From the NCBI GenBank assembly GCA_029975165.1, contig JARKPR010000012.1, positions 1 to 64,000 on the forward strand: a DNA stretch of 64,000 nt, in the 5' to 3' direction. Source of the stretch: Selenomonadales bacterium. Lineage in GTDB: Bacteria > Bacillota > Negativicutes > Sporomusales > UBA7701. Position numbers and translations under genes: made by a program. Under the pieces are notes generated by a model. That model saw nothing but the letters and a program-made list of their open reading frames with translations, was not told the DNA's origin and searched no databases. This document shows, in pieces, positions 7,477 to 16,662 of the stretch. Numbering within the stretch: position 1 is the first letter of the stretch; each line of letters opens with the position of its first letter.

Positions 7477-9220
7477 TTGTGAGCATTTTTTTTACTTCTT
7501 CTTCATCAGGGGTCACATAGACCGTTTTCTGGCGGTCGTAGATGACGAAGCCGGGTTTGGCGCCGGCCGGTTTGCGCACGTGGCGGCGGCGGGTGTAGTC
7601 GACGGGGACGGTGGCCGAGGCGCGGGCCTTGGAGTGGTAGGCGGCGAGCAGGGCGGCGACGGCGAGGGTTTCGGGGGCGGGCTCGCGGCCGGCCGTTTTG
7701 AGGATGACGTGCGAGCCGGGAATGTCCTTGGTGTGCAGCCAAAGGTCGTCGGGGCCGGCGTATTTGAAGGTGACGAGGTCATTCTGGCGGTTGTTGCGGC
7801 CGATGAGGATGGGGGTGCCGTCGGGGGCGGCGGCGGCGAGGGGGGCGGCGGGTGGCGGCGGACGGCGCTTGGTCTTTTCTTTTATATAGCCGCCTTGGAC
7901 GAGTTCGAGGCGGATTTCGCTCAGTTCGTCGAGGGCCGCGGCCTGGTCGAGGGCGACGACGACGCTGTCGAGGTAGGCGAGCTCGGCGCGGCATTCGGCC
8001 AGTTGGCCGGCGATGGTCTGCACGGCCCGCTTGGCTTTGTTGTAGCGGGCGTAGTGGCGCTTGGCGTTGGCGACCGGGCTGAGGAGGGGGTCGAGGGGGA
8101 TGACGAGGGGGGCGGCGGCGCTGTCGTAGAGGTTGGCGAGGGTGACTTCGCCGGCGCGGGCCGGGACGGCGTGGAGGTTGGCCATGAGTATGTCGCCGTA
8201 GATGCGGTGCTTGTCGGCGTCGCCGGCCTCGGCGAGCTCGGCGGCGAGGATTGTTTCTTTGCGGGCGAGGCGGGCGGTTTCCTGGGCGACGATTTTCTGC
8301 AGGGTGGTTTTTTCCGGGTTGGGCGGCTGGCCGCGGAAGGTGGCGGCGAATTCGACGGCGGCGCTCATGGCCGGGAAGGGCCTGAGGTCCTGGCCGGCGA
8401 GGTGCTCGGGGCGGAAGGCGGCCAGGGCGAGGAGCTTGCCGCCGTCGGCGCTGAGGGCGACGGTGGGCCGGCTTTCGCCGGCGGCGAGGGGGGCGGCGAG
8501 GCTGGCGACCGCTTCGGCCAAGGCGCCGGCGTCGGCGTCGTCGAGGGCGGCTACGGTATGGGCGGCCGGGAGGCCGGACCGCCAGGCGATCTCCTGGGCG
8601 GCGAGGGGGCCGATGCCTTCGGCGGCGGCGACGAGGGCTTTGGCGAGGCCGAGGGCGGCGTAGTCGCGGCGCAGGCCGGCCACGAAAGCGGCGGCGTCGG
8701 TGGCGAGGATGTCGGCGCGCGGCTGGCCGGGGGGCAGGGAATAGGGACGGCCGGGCAGCACTTGGCGGACGCGGCTGACGGCGGCGCCGACGCGGCGGAT
8801 GGCGTCGAGGACGAGGCCGTCCTGGACGAGGATGATGTTGCTGTGCTTGCCCATGATTTCGAGGATGAGCTGTTTGGTGACGATGAGGCCGCGTTCGCCC
8901 CGCGTATCGACGGCGAAGGTGACGACGCGGTCGAGGCCGTTTTGCGCGACGCCGGCGATGCGGCCGTCTTCGAGGTGTTTGCGGAGCAGCATGCAGAAGG
9001 CGGGCGGGACGGCCGGGTTCTCGGGCAGGGCGCCGGGTAGCCAGGCGGCCGCGCTGTCGGGGTTGGCGGACAGGAGGAGGGCGATGTTTTCGCCCGGCTG
9101 GCGCAGCCACAGGCCGAGGCGGAATTTGTCGGGCTGGGATATGCGGTCGACGCGGGCGCCGGCGAGCCGTCGGTCGAGCTCGGCCACCAGCGTCCTTAAT
9201 GAAAGGCCGTCGATGTTCAT
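7463..9220 (-). CDS. rqcH: Rqc2 homolog RqcH (NFACT / fibronectin-binding-like)
   Basis: A 585-residue NFACT protein. The N-terminal NFACT-N domain begins MNIDGLSLRTLVAEL. A central coiled-coil region and the C-terminal NFACT-R (DUF814) domain with DDLWLHTKDIPGSHVIL are complete. RqcH binds obstructed 50S subunits and recruits tRNA-Ala to add C-terminal alanine tails; older annotations call it FbpA. The frame is open 13 codons further upstream, but the ATG at 9220 has GGAGG six bases away and gives the family N-terminus. A consensus promoter and a 36-bp palindrome lie just upstream. Confidence 0.92.
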   Translation of the reverse strand: MNIDGLSLRTLVAELDRRLAGARVDRISQPDKFRLGLWLRQPGENIALLLSANPDSAAAWLPGALPENPAVPPAFCMLLRKHLEDGRIAGVAQNGLDRVVTFAVDTRGERGLIVTKQLILEIMGKHSNIILVQDGLVLDAIRRVGAAVSRVRQVLPGRPYSLPPGQPRADILATDAAAFVAGLRRDYAALGLAKALVAAAEGIGPLAAQEIAWRSGLPAAHTVAALDDADAGALAEAVASLAAPLAAGESRPTVALSADGGKLLALAAFRPEHLAGQDLRPFPAMSAAVEFAATFRGQPPNPEKTTLQKIVAQETARLARKETILAAELAEAGDADKHRIYGDILMANLHAVPARAGEVTLANLYDSAAAPLVIPLDPLLSPVANAKRHYARYNKAKRAVQTIAGQLAECRAELAYLDSVVVALDQAAALDELSEIRLELVQGGYIKEKTKRRPPPPAAPLAAAAPDGTPILIGRNNRQNDLVTFKYAGPDDLWLHTKDIPGSHVILKTAGREPAPETLAVAALLAAYHSKARASATVPVDYTRRRHVRKPAGAKPGFVIYDRQKTVYVTPDEEEVKKMLTNKKG

Positions 9221-9249
9221 GGGGAACCTCCGCGGTAATTTTCGCCATA

Positions 9250-9278
9250 AGTATACCACCCCCGCGCTGCAGGGTCAA
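9250..9278 (-). promoter_or_regulatory. Sigma-A promoter of rqcH
   Basis: On the minus strand TTGACC, a 17-bp spacer and TATACT, the last preceded by TGG, give a near-consensus extended promoter 30 bp ahead of the rqcH start. Confidence 0.8.
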
Positions 9279-9282
9279 ATGA

Positions 9283-9318
9283 GTGCCAAGGTGGCGCCAA
9301 TTGGCGCCACCTTGGCAC
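9283..9318. repeat. 36-bp perfect palindrome upstream of the rqcH promoter
   Basis: GTGCCAAGGTGGCGCCAA is followed immediately by its exact reverse complement. It starts 5 bp upstream of the rqcH -35 element and lies in the intergenic region shared with the divergent P-type ATPase. There is no T-run, so it is not an ordinary terminator. It could be an operator, a cruciform or a stalled-replication site. Confidence 0.75.
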
Positions 9319-9366
9319 GGCTGCGGGGGTCTAAGGATGCCAACTTTGGAATATCATGGTTAGAGA

Positions 9367-9490
9367 GCGACCGTTCGGAAGGCTCCAGATGCAAGGAAGC
9401 CCGAGGACGCGCTGCGCCGCGTACTTCGGGACGTACGCAAGCAAGCGTCCGGAGGGTTGACGCCGCAGATGGGGCCTTATCAACGGTCGC
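9367..9490 (+). repeat. Dispersed structured repeat, copy 2 (rqcH-ATPase)
   Basis: The outer arms GCGACCGTT and AACGGTCGC are perfectly complementary, continued by AAGGC/GCCTT. The core is CCAGATGCAAGG on the left and GACGCCGCAGATGG on the right. The inner hairpin uses GGACGC...GCGTAC and GTACGC...GCGTCC. The right end is 22 bp before the ATPase ATG. Confidence 0.85.
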
Positions 9491-9512
9491 CAAGGTATAA
9501 GAGGTGAAATTG

Positions 9513-12260
9513 ATGGAGAAGTGGTATAGCAGGACGGTCGACGACACTCTCAACTACTGGCGGACCGACCGCCATGCAGGGCTGGCGAACAGCGAGGTGG
9601 CGGAACGGCTCAAGATGTTCGGCTACAACGAGGTGGCGGAGAAGAAGAAGCCGGCCTGGTGGCGGCGTTTCCTGGCCCAGTTCCAGGATTTCATGGTGCT
9701 GGTGCTGCTGGCGGCGACGCTGATTTCCGGACTGCTGGGCGAGTATGCCGACGCGGTGACCATCCTGGCGATCGTGGTGATGAATGCGGTGCTGGGGTTC
9801 CTCCAGGAGCACCGGGCCGAACAGTCGATGGCGACGCTGAAGCTGCTGACGGCGCCGACCGCCCGCGTGGTCCGCAACGGCAATGTCCAGCATGTCCCGG
9901 CCCGCGAGCTCGTGCCGGGCGATATCATGCTGCTGGAGCCGGGGGATGTGGTGGCGGCCGACGGCCGTCTGGCCGAGGCGGCCAACTTGGAGGCCGAGGA
10001 GGCGGCGTTGACCGGCGAGTCGCTGCCGGTGCGCAAGCTGGCCGACCGGGTGTACGCCGAGAATGTTACGGTAGGCGACCGCAAGAATATGGTTTATGCC
10101 GGGACGGTGGTGACCCGCGGCCGGGGCGCGGCCGTGGTGTGCGCGACGGGGATGGCGACCGAGGTGGGACAGATCGCCGGGCTCATCCAGGCGGCCGTGG
10201 AGGAGGAGACGCCCCTGCAGCGGCGGCTCGAACACCTGGGCAGGCTGCTGGTGTGGGGCTGCCTGGGGGTGTGCCTGGCGGTGGTGGTGACGGGGGTGGC
10301 CAGGGGCGAACCGTTGCTGCTGATGTGCCTGACAGGCATCAGCCTGGCGGTGGCGGCCATCCCGGAGGGGCTGCCGGCGATCGTGACGGTGGCCCTGGCT
10401 CTGGGCGTGCAGCGGATGATCCGCCAGAACGCCATCGTGCGCAAGCTGCCGGCGGTGGAGACGCTCGGCTGCACGACGGTGATCTGCTCCGACAAGACGG
10501 GCACGCTGACCCAGAACGCGATGACGGTGCGGCAGGTTTATTGCGGGGATAAAACCTACGAGGTGAGCGGCGCCGGTTACGACATAAAGGGGGAATTTTT
10601 CCTCGGCAAGCAGGAATTTGATGCCAAGAAGGATAAATGTTTACTGCAATGCCTGACAATCGGCGCGCTGTGCAACAATAGCGTGCTCAAGCAGGGCAGC
10701 GTGGGCATCTCCGGCCTGTGGCGCAGGAAGAACGCCCGCGGCTGGTCGGTGGAGGGCGACCCCACCGAGGGGGCGCTGGTGGTGGCCGCTGCCAAGGCGG
10801 GCCTCTGGCGGGCCGAGATCGAGAAGCGGGAACGGCGCCTGGCCGAGATCCCGTTCGAGGCGGAACGGCGCCGGATGGCGGTGGCCTACGGCGGGCCCGA
10901 CGGGACGGCGCTGTACGTGAAAGGCGCCCCGGACACCGTCCTGGAACTGTGCCGCTACTATTTCGACGGCAGCCGCGAGCTGCCGCTGACGCCCGAGATT
11001 ATCGCCCGCATCGTGGCCGCCAACGAGGCGATGACGAACGGCGCGCTGCGGGTGCTGGCGCTGGCGTACCGCCGGCTGGGCGCCGGCGAGGCGGCCAATG
11101 TTGCCGAGGGCGCCGAGCGCGAGCTGGTTTTCGCGGGCCTGGCGGGGATGATCGACCCGCCGCGTCCGGAGGCGAAGGAGGCTATCGCCCTGTGCCGGCA
11201 GGCGGGCGTGCGCACGGTGATGATTACCGGCGACCACCGCAACACGGCGCTGGCGATCGCCCGCGAGCTGCGGATGTACCGCGATAAGGGCGTGCTGGCC
11301 CTGACCGGGGCCGAGATCGACGCCATGGGCGACAAGGAGCTGGCTGCGGCCGTGGCCGAGACGACGGTGTACGCCCGGGTGTCGCCGGCCCACAAGCTGC
11401 GCATCGTCAGGGCGCTGAAACAGCGCGGCCATATCGTGGCCATGACCGGGGACGGCGTGAACGACGCCCCGGCGGTCAAGGAGGCCGATATCGGCGTGGC
11501 CATGGGGATATCCGGCACGGACGTGACCCGCGAGGCTTCGGCGATGACGCTGGCCGACGACAATTTCGCCACCATCGTGGCGGCGGTGGAGGAAGGCCGC
11601 GGCATTTACGACAATATCAGGAAGTTCATCAGGTATCTGCTGGCGTGCAATATCGGCGAGGTGCTGACGATGTTCGTGGCCGCGCTGGCCGGGCTGCCGC
11701 TGCCGCTGCTGCCGCTGCAGATTCTGTGGGTTAACCTTGTGACCGACGGACTGCCGGCGATGGCCCTGGGGGTGGACCCCAAGGCGCCGGACACGATGTA
11801 CCGGCCGCCGCGCGACCCGGCGGAGAGCGTATTTTCCCGCGGGCTGGCGAGGAAGATAGTCTTCCGTGGCCTGCAAATCGGCTTTACGACGCTGCTGGTG
11901 TTCGCCGGCGTTTATCTGCTGAAGGGCGATCTGCCCCTGGCAAGGACGATGGCTTTCGCGACGCTGGTGTTTTGCCAGCTGTTCCACGTGTACGACTGCC
12001 GCTCGGAGGTGCTGACCATCTTCGAACTCGGCTTTTTTACCAACAAGTTTCTTCTGCTGGCCACCGCCTGCTCGGCGCTGATGCAGGTCGCCGTGATCCA
12101 TCTGCCGCTGCTGAACGGGATTTTCGGCACTACGCCGCTGGGGCCGCAGGAATGGGCGACAGTGCTTGTCCTGTCCGGCTGGACTTCGATCATCGCCGGT
12201 CTCCGCCACGTTTTGCTGCGGCGGCGGGCGCCGGTACGTTCGGCCTTCAGCCGGGTATAA
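9513..12260 (+). CDS. Calcium-type P-type ATPase
   Basis: A 915-residue P2-type cation pump. It has the actuator TGES (about 167-170), the M4 ion-site PEGLP (about 284-288), the phosphorylated Asp in DKTGT (about 327-331), the hinge TGDGVNDAPA and the M6 motif NLVTDGLPAMALG. The M4 and M6 sequences are those of Ca2+ (SERCA/PMCA-like) pumps, so Ca2+ or Mn2+ export from the cytosol is expected. Ten membrane helices fit the length. ATG 9513 is chosen because AGAGGTG sits 7 bases upstream; GTG 9504 overlaps that site. Confidence 0.92.
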   Translation: MEKWYSRTVDDTLNYWRTDRHAGLANSEVAERLKMFGYNEVAEKKKPAWWRRFLAQFQDFMVLVLLAATLISGLLGEYADAVTILAIVVMNAVLGFLQEHRAEQSMATLKLLTAPTARVVRNGNVQHVPARELVPGDIMLLEPGDVVAADGRLAEAANLEAEEAALTGESLPVRKLADRVYAENVTVGDRKNMVYAGTVVTRGRGAAVVCATGMATEVGQIAGLIQAAVEEETPLQRRLEHLGRLLVWGCLGVCLAVVVTGVARGEPLLLMCLTGISLAVAAIPEGLPAIVTVALALGVQRMIRQNAIVRKLPAVETLGCTTVICSDKTGTLTQNAMTVRQVYCGDKTYEVSGAGYDIKGEFFLGKQEFDAKKDKCLLQCLTIGALCNNSVLKQGSVGISGLWRRKNARGWSVEGDPTEGALVVAAAKAGLWRAEIEKRERRLAEIPFEAERRRMAVAYGGPDGTALYVKGAPDTVLELCRYYFDGSRELPLTPEIIARIVAANEAMTNGALRVLALAYRRLGAGEAANVAEGAERELVFAGLAGMIDPPRPEAKEAIALCRQAGVRTVMITGDHRNTALAIARELRMYRDKGVLALTGAEIDAMGDKELAAAVAETTVYARVSPAHKLRIVRALKQRGHIVAMTGDGVNDAPAVKEADIGVAMGISGTDVTREASAMTLADDNFATIVAAVEEGRGIYDNIRKFIRYLLACNIGEVLTMFVAALAGLPLPLLPLQILWVNLVTDGLPAMALGVDPKAPDTMYRPPRDPAESVFSRGLARKIVFRGLQIGFTTLLVFAGVYLLKGDLPLARTMAFATLVFCQLFHVYDCRSEVLTIFELGFFTNKFLLLATACSALMQVAVIHLPLLNGIFGTTPLGPQEWATVLVLSGWTSIIAGLRHVLLRRRAPVRSAFSRV

Positions 12261-12261
12261 T
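12256..12261 (+). promoter_or_regulatory. Probable -10 element for dapF
   Basis: TATAAT overlaps the ATPase stop codon 40 bp before dapF. No convincing -35 is seen, so this is tentative. Confidence 0.4.
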
Positions 12262-12301
12262 ATAGGGGAAGAATAACAGCGTTTCTACGGGGGGAATTTC
12301 A

Positions 12302-13141
12302 ATGCAGTTTTCAAAGTGGCAGGGGGCGGGCAACGATTTCGTCATCGTCGACGGGTTCAAGGAAGAGGTCGAGGATGCGGCGGCTGTCGGCCGCACGGTA
12401 TGCGACCGCCATTTCGGCGTGGGCGCGGATGGCTTGATTCTCATCCTGCCGTCGACGAGCGCCGATTTTCGCATGCGGATTATCAATTCGGACGGCAGCG
12501 AGCCCGAGATGTGCGGCAACGGCATCCGTTGCGCGGCCCGCTATGTATATGAGCATGGCCTGACGTCCAAGACGAATATTATTTTCGAGACGCTGGCGGG
12601 GCCGATCAGGCCAGAGCTGGTGTTTGCGGACGGCAAGATAAGCGGCGTGCGGGTGGATATGGGCAGGCCGCGCCTGACGAGGGGCGAGATCCCCATGGGC
12701 GGCCCGGCCGGCGAAAGGGCGCTGAACGTGCCGGTCACGGTCGGCGGCCGTACGTATCATGGCACCGGCGTGAGCATGGGCAACCCGCATTTCGTGATTT
12801 TCGTGGATGATGTCGGCGCGGTCGACCTGGCGGCCGTCGGACCGAAGATCGAGACCGACCCGCTCTTTCCCCGCAAGACGAATGTGGAGTTCGTGCAGGC
12901 GCTCAGCCGCAGCGAGCTGAGGATGCGGGTGTGGGAGCGCGGCGCCGGCATAACGCTGGCCTGCGGCACGGGGACGTGCGCGACGGTGGTGGCGGGGGCG
13001 CTCGGCGGCTACTGCGACCGCAAGGCGCTCGTGCACCTGGACGGCGGCGACCTGACCGTGGAGTGGGCGGCGGACGACAGGGTGTATATGACAGGCCCGG
13101 CGGTGGAAGTATTTAGAGGGGAGTTTTTGCTCGGGCTATGA
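12302..13141 (+). CDS. dapF: Diaminopimelate epimerase
   Basis: A 279-residue enzyme that interconverts LL- and meso-diaminopimelate for lysine and peptidoglycan synthesis. Both catalytic cysteines are present: Cys71 in EMCGNGIRC and Cys221 in ACGTGTCA. The two-lobed pseudo-symmetric fold and length are typical. GGGGGG lies before the ATG. dapL follows 49 bp later, so the two adjacent steps of the aminotransferase pathway are paired. Confidence 0.96.
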   Translation: MQFSKWQGAGNDFVIVDGFKEEVEDAAAVGRTVCDRHFGVGADGLILILPSTSADFRMRIINSDGSEPEMCGNGIRCAARYVYEHGLTSKTNIIFETLAGPIRPELVFADGKISGVRVDMGRPRLTRGEIPMGGPAGERALNVPVTVGGRTYHGTGVSMGNPHFVIFVDDVGAVDLAAVGPKIETDPLFPRKTNVEFVQALSRSELRMRVWERGAGITLACGTGTCATVVAGALGGYCDRKALVHLDGGDLTVEWAADDRVYMTGPAVEVFRGEFLLGL

Positions 13142-13190
13142 CCGCGCAACATCATGCTTGATCGATATGTATATTTAGGGGGAATCGTCA

Positions 13191-14426
13191 ATGGCGCTGA
13201 TTAACGAAAATTATCTCAAATTGCCGGGCAGTTACCTGTTCGCCGAGATCGCCCGCCGGGTGGCCGCGTATAAGGCCGAGCACCCGGAGGCGAAGATCAT
13301 CCGCCTCGGCATCGGCGACGTGACGCAGCCGCTAGCGCCCGCCGTAATCACCGCCATGCACGCCGCGGTGGACGAGATGGCGCAGGCGGAAACTTTCCGC
13401 GGCTACGGGCCGGAGCAGGGCTACGATTTTCTGATCGCGAAGATCATCGAGCACGATTACGCGGCCCGCGGCATCAGCCTGGCGAACGACGAGGTGTTCG
13501 TGAGCGACGGCGCCAAGAGCGATGTGGGCAACATCCAGGAGATTTTCGGCGTGGCGAACACGGTGGCGATCACCGACCCGGTTTACCCGGTGTATCTCGA
13601 CACGAACGTCATGGCCGGGCGCACGGGGGCTCTGGGCGACGACGGCCGCTTCGCCGGCCTGGTCTATCTGCCGTGCACGGCCGAGAACGGTTTCACGCCC
13701 GCTTTACCTGCTTCGCGGGTGGACATGGTGTACCTGTGCGTGCCCAACAACCCCACCGGCACCGCCCTGTCGAGGACGGAGCTGAAGAAGTGGGTGGACT
13801 GGGCCAAGGCCAACAAGGCCATTCTGTTGTACGATTCGGCGTACGAGGCGTATATCCGCGAGCCGCAGGTGCCGCACAGCATTTACGAGGTGGAGGGCGC
13901 CCAAGAGGTGGCGGTCGAGTTCCGCTCGTTCTCGAAGACGGCCGGCTTCACCGGCACGCGCTGCGCGTACACGGTGGTGCCGAAGGCGGTTGTGGCGTAT
14001 ACGAAGGATGGACAGGCCCAGCCGCTGAACAAGCTGTGGAACAGGCGGCAGACGACGAAGTTCAACGGGACGCCGTATGTCATCCAGAAGGGGGCGGAGG
14101 CGGTATATTCTCCCGCCGGCCGCGAGCAGGTCAAGGCAACGGTGGATTATTATATGACGAATGCCGCCATCATCCGCGAGGGCCTGCAGAGCGCCGGCCT
14201 GGAGGTTTACGGCGGCGTGAACGCGCCCTATATCTGGCTGAAGACGCCGAACAACATGGATTCATGGGCGTTCTTCGACAAACTGCTCACCGAGGTGAAC
14301 ATCGTCGGCACGCCGGGCAGCGGCTTCGGTCCGTCGGGGGCGGGGTATTTCCGGCTGACGGCGTTCGGCAACCGCGAGAACACCGAAGAGGCGATCGGGC
14401 GGATCAAGACAAAACTCAGCATATAG
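13191..14426 (+). CDS. dapL: LL-diaminopimelate aminotransferase
   Basis: A 411-residue fold-type I PLP enzyme that makes LL-diaminopimelate directly from tetrahydrodipicolinate, bypassing the succinylase and acetylase routes. The PLP lysine is about residue 249 in [12 protein letters not shown]. Other family elements are [12 protein letters not shown] near residue 40, [12 protein letters not shown] and the C-terminal [19 protein letters not shown]. Its position after dapF supports the assignment over a generic aspartate aminotransferase. Confidence 0.95.
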   Translation: MALINENYLKLPGSYLFAEIARRVAAYKAEHPEAKIIRLGIGDVTQPLAPAVITAMHAAVDEMAQAETFRGYGPEQGYDFLIAKIIEHDYAARGISLANDEVFVSDGAKSDVGNIQEIFGVANTVAITDPVYPVYLDTNVMAGRTGALGDDGRFAGLVYLPCTAENGFTPALPASRVDMVYLCVPNNPTGTALSRTELKKWVDWAKANKAILLYDSAYEAYIREPQVPHSIYEVEGAQEVAVEFRSFSKTAGFTGTRCAYTVVPKAVVAYTKDGQAQPLNKLWNRRQTTKFNGTPYVIQKGAEAVYSPAGREQVKATVDYYMTNAAIIREGLQSAGLEVYGGVNAPYIWLKTPNNMDSWAFFDKLLTEVNIVGTPGSGFGPSGAGYFRLTAFGNRENTEEAIGRIKTKLSI

Positions 14427-14435
14427 GGGAAAGTT

Positions 14436-14466
14436 AAAGGCGGCCCGCGCAGCGGGCCGCCTTTGG
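14436..14466 (+). terminator. Rho-independent terminator of dapF-dapL
   Basis: AAAGGCGGCCCGC (14436-14448) pairs with GCGGGCCGCCTTT (14452-14464). The T-run is short. Confidence 0.75.
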
Positions 14467-14469
14467 TAT

Positions 14470-14502
14470 GGGCCACAAAACATAAGCCCCGGTACGGGGG
14501 CT
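14470..14502 (-). terminator. Probable terminator of the HD-GYP gene
   Basis: On the minus strand AGCCCC pairs with GGGGCT around GTACC-type loop bases, followed by TTATGTTTTG. It overlaps the 3' end of the gene. Confidence 0.55.
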
Positions 14503-15565
14503 ATAGTTTTGTCGACAGTATCCGGATTTTCGGATATTCGGCGAGGGCAATTTCCTTGGGTGGGGTGTAGGGGCTGCCGTCGGGGTGGGCGATTAGGCGG
14601 ACGATCGGCTGGCGGGGGGTGTTTTCGGGTATCGCGGCGACGATGGCCGTTTCGCCGGTGCTGAGGTTGACCCGCATCCCCGGTATATAGATGGCGAGCT
14701 TGGAGAGGAAGAGTTGGCCGAAGTCGACGTCGAATTCGGTGCCCAGGCCGGTGACCATGGTGTCGTAGATCATTTCGGGGTCCATGGCGCGGCGGTAGGG
14801 GCGGTTGACGGTGATTGCCTCGTAGACGTCGGTGATGGCGAGCAGCCTGGCGTATGAGAGAATCTCGTCGCCGCGAAGCTTGCGCGGGTAGCCGAGGCCG
14901 TTCATCCGTTCGTGGTGCTGCCAGGCCATGTGGGCGACGAGGCTGGAGAGTTCCCATCGCTTGGCGATGAGCGCCTTGAAGCCGTCTTCGGGATGGAGCT
15001 TGATGATGGCGAATTCTTTGTTGGTCAGAGGGCCGGGTTTATTTAGGATGGCTTTGTCGATCCACATTTTGCCCACGTCGTGGAGGAGGGCGCCGGAGGT
15101 TATTTCTTTGATCTGCGGTATGGAGAAGCCGGCAAGACGGGCGAGGATGGCGCTGTAGATGGAGCAGTTGAGGCTGTGGGCAAGGGTGTCGTCGTCATGG
15201 GTGAGGATGCCGGACAGATGTATGGTGAGGCCGGAGTGGGAGAGGAGGTCTTCGACGATGTCGGCGGCAATGCCGTCGACGGCGTCGGGTGCGAATGTTT
15301 CCCCGCGGACGATGCGTTTCAGGGTGGTGTCAAGGATGGACAGGGCGCGCTGCTGGGTCTGGATGGAGATGTATTCGGCGGTGCTGATGTCGGGATGATC
15401 GGGATCCTTGACGAAAAGGGTGAGGACTTTGAGCATGGCCAGCTTGCGGATGTATTCGCCGGTTAGGGTTATGTCCGGAGCTAGGAGGATGTTTCCGTTG
15501 CTGCTCATGATGTGACGCGCCAGGATCATGCCCGGTTTTGCCTCGGCCAGGGAAATTTGTCTCAT
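14501..15565 (-). CDS. HD-GYP domain cyclic-di-GMP phosphodiesterase
   Basis: A 354-residue protein. The N-terminal ~110 residues are a PilZ/DUF3391-like segment beginning MRQISLAEAKPGM. The HD-GYP domain follows with LLHDVGK, the second metal region HPEDGF and the defining HHERMNGLGYP. Metal ligands are intact, so hydrolysis of c-di-GMP is expected. There are no membrane helices, so it is cytosolic. ATG 15565 is preferred over GTG 15568 because AAAGGA has better spacing to it. Confidence 0.87.
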   Translation of the reverse strand: MRQISLAEAKPGMILARHIMSSNGNILLAPDITLTGEYIRKLAMLKVLTLFVKDPDHPDISTAEYISIQTQQRALSILDTTLKRIVRGETFAPDAVDGIAADIVEDLLSHSGLTIHLSGILTHDDDTLAHSLNCSIYSAILARLAGFSIPQIKEITSGALLHDVGKMWIDKAILNKPGPLTNKEFAIIKLHPEDGFKALIAKRWELSSLVAHMAWQHHERMNGLGYPRKLRGDEILSYARLLAITDVYEAITVNRPYRRAMDPEMIYDTMVTGLGTEFDVDFGQLFLSKLAIYIPGMRVNLSTGETAIVAAIPENTPRQPIVRLIAHPDGSPYTPPKEIALAEYPKIRILSTKL

Positions 15566-15599
15566 CACATCATCCTTTCGTTAACTGTTTTACCATTTT

Positions 15600-15628
15600 A
15601 TCTTACTAAATGTTGCCCAATTCGACAA
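15600..15628 (-). promoter_or_regulatory. Possible sigma-A promoter of the HD-GYP gene
   Basis: On the minus strand TTGTCG, a 17-bp spacer and TAAGAT lie 35 bp upstream of the start. The match is moderate. Confidence 0.45.
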
Positions 15629-15795
15629 TAATAGCGTTAATCCTTTTGCCGGCGCGATATTTTTGCGACAATTTCTATTGTTTGCCGGAATTATTTTCGG
15701 CGGTGAAGGTGTTTTTGGCAGGCGGCTAACAAAATGGGAAAAATATTCCGGCGGCAGGCATATATATTAGCCGAGAAAAGTAGGAGGTGCCTGTC

Positions 15796-16377
15796 GTGAA
15801 GATTTTCGTCCTGACGCTGGCGATACTGGTGCTTCTGTCCGGCCCGGCGCTGGCGGTGGTGCCGATGGATGCGGCGGCAATCAGAGCCGCCCAGGACTAC
15901 GGTCGCAGCAGGGCAAACGTGCCGCTGGCGGATTTCCTGCTGCCGTGGACGGTGTACGAGGAGAGGGCGGCGAGGCTCAACGATACGGCCGAGCGGGCCT
16001 GCCACTATACGCCTTTCCTGCTGGTCGCCGCCGACGCCCGCGACCGGACGGCGGCCGGCGGACCGGTCATCGCCGCCGACGCCGCCAAGGTGCTGGACGA
16101 TTACGCCGGGTATGTCATTTTCGGGGTGACGTTGTCCGGGGTTCAGGCTGATGTCGGCACCAAGCTGGAGGCGAGTTTGCGCCAGGGACGCAAGACGGTC
16201 AGGCCGAAGTTGGTCAACGCGCTGCCGCCGGGCGACGGTTCGCCCGGGTATCAGGTCCAGGTGTATTTTTATTTTCCCGGCCGCGATATCGCCGCCGATA
16301 AGGATGCGCTGCTGACGGTGAAGGCTGCCGATAAGCGGACGCGCAATTTCCGCGTTTCTTTCGCCGCTCAGCGCTAG
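15796..16377 (+). CDS. Secreted protein of unknown function
   Basis: A 193-residue protein with a clear signal peptide (MKIFVLTLAILVLLSGPALA, cleavage likely after ALA) and no further membrane segment, so it is exported. The mature part is mixed alpha/beta with no cysteine-rich or catalytic motif I recognise. The GTG at 15796 lies well placed after TAGGAGGTG; an earlier in-frame GTG at 15787 overlaps that site. It is separated from its neighbours and probably monocistronic. Confidence 0.7.
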   Translation: MKIFVLTLAILVLLSGPALAVVPMDAAAIRAAQDYGRSRANVPLADFLLPWTVYEERAARLNDTAERACHYTPFLLVAADARDRTAAGGPVIAADAAKVLDDYAGYVIFGVTLSGVQADVGTKLEASLRQGRKTVRPKLVNALPPGDGSPGYQVQVYFYFPGRDIAADKDALLTVKAADKRTRNFRVSFAAQR

Positions 16378-16524
16378 GCGGCGATCGTTTGCAGGGGGCG
16401 GAGGCCTCTTTTTTTTTCGGCGGCCCGGCGGGCGGCGCAGGGCGGATTTCGGCGGTGGCCGTTTTTTTTATCGGTGTGGAAAAAGGAATTATTAGCCGCT
16501 AGGGAGAAGTAAAGGGTGAAAAAT

Positions 16525-16561
16525 CGGGCCTGGGCGATTTTTTCGCCTAATATAAGGCCCG
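16525..16561. other. Nested hairpin in the yicC upstream region
   Basis: CGGGCCT (16525-16531) pairs with AGGCCCG (16555-16561) around a second hairpin, GGCGA/TCGCC. The 285-bp gap before yicC also contains T8-T9 tracts with weak stems near 16410 and 16463 that may terminate the preceding gene. The nested hairpin itself has no assigned role. Confidence 0.35.
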
Positions 16562-16662
16562 GCTGCGAACAAGCGAGGCAGGATGGCGGCGGCATCGCCG
16601 GCGCGCGTTATTAAACGGCCGGTTATCGCAGATAATAGATGCTGAAGGATGGTGCGAAACAA

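Noticed and set aside
7580-9040. 486-codon plus-strand frame over rqcH
   Set aside because: It is a Gly/Val/Glu-rich antisense shadow; the minus strand encodes complete NFACT domains and has a consensus promoter.
9283-9318. 36-bp palindrome as a rho-independent terminator
   Set aside because: There is no T-run on either strand and it lies upstream of both divergent genes.
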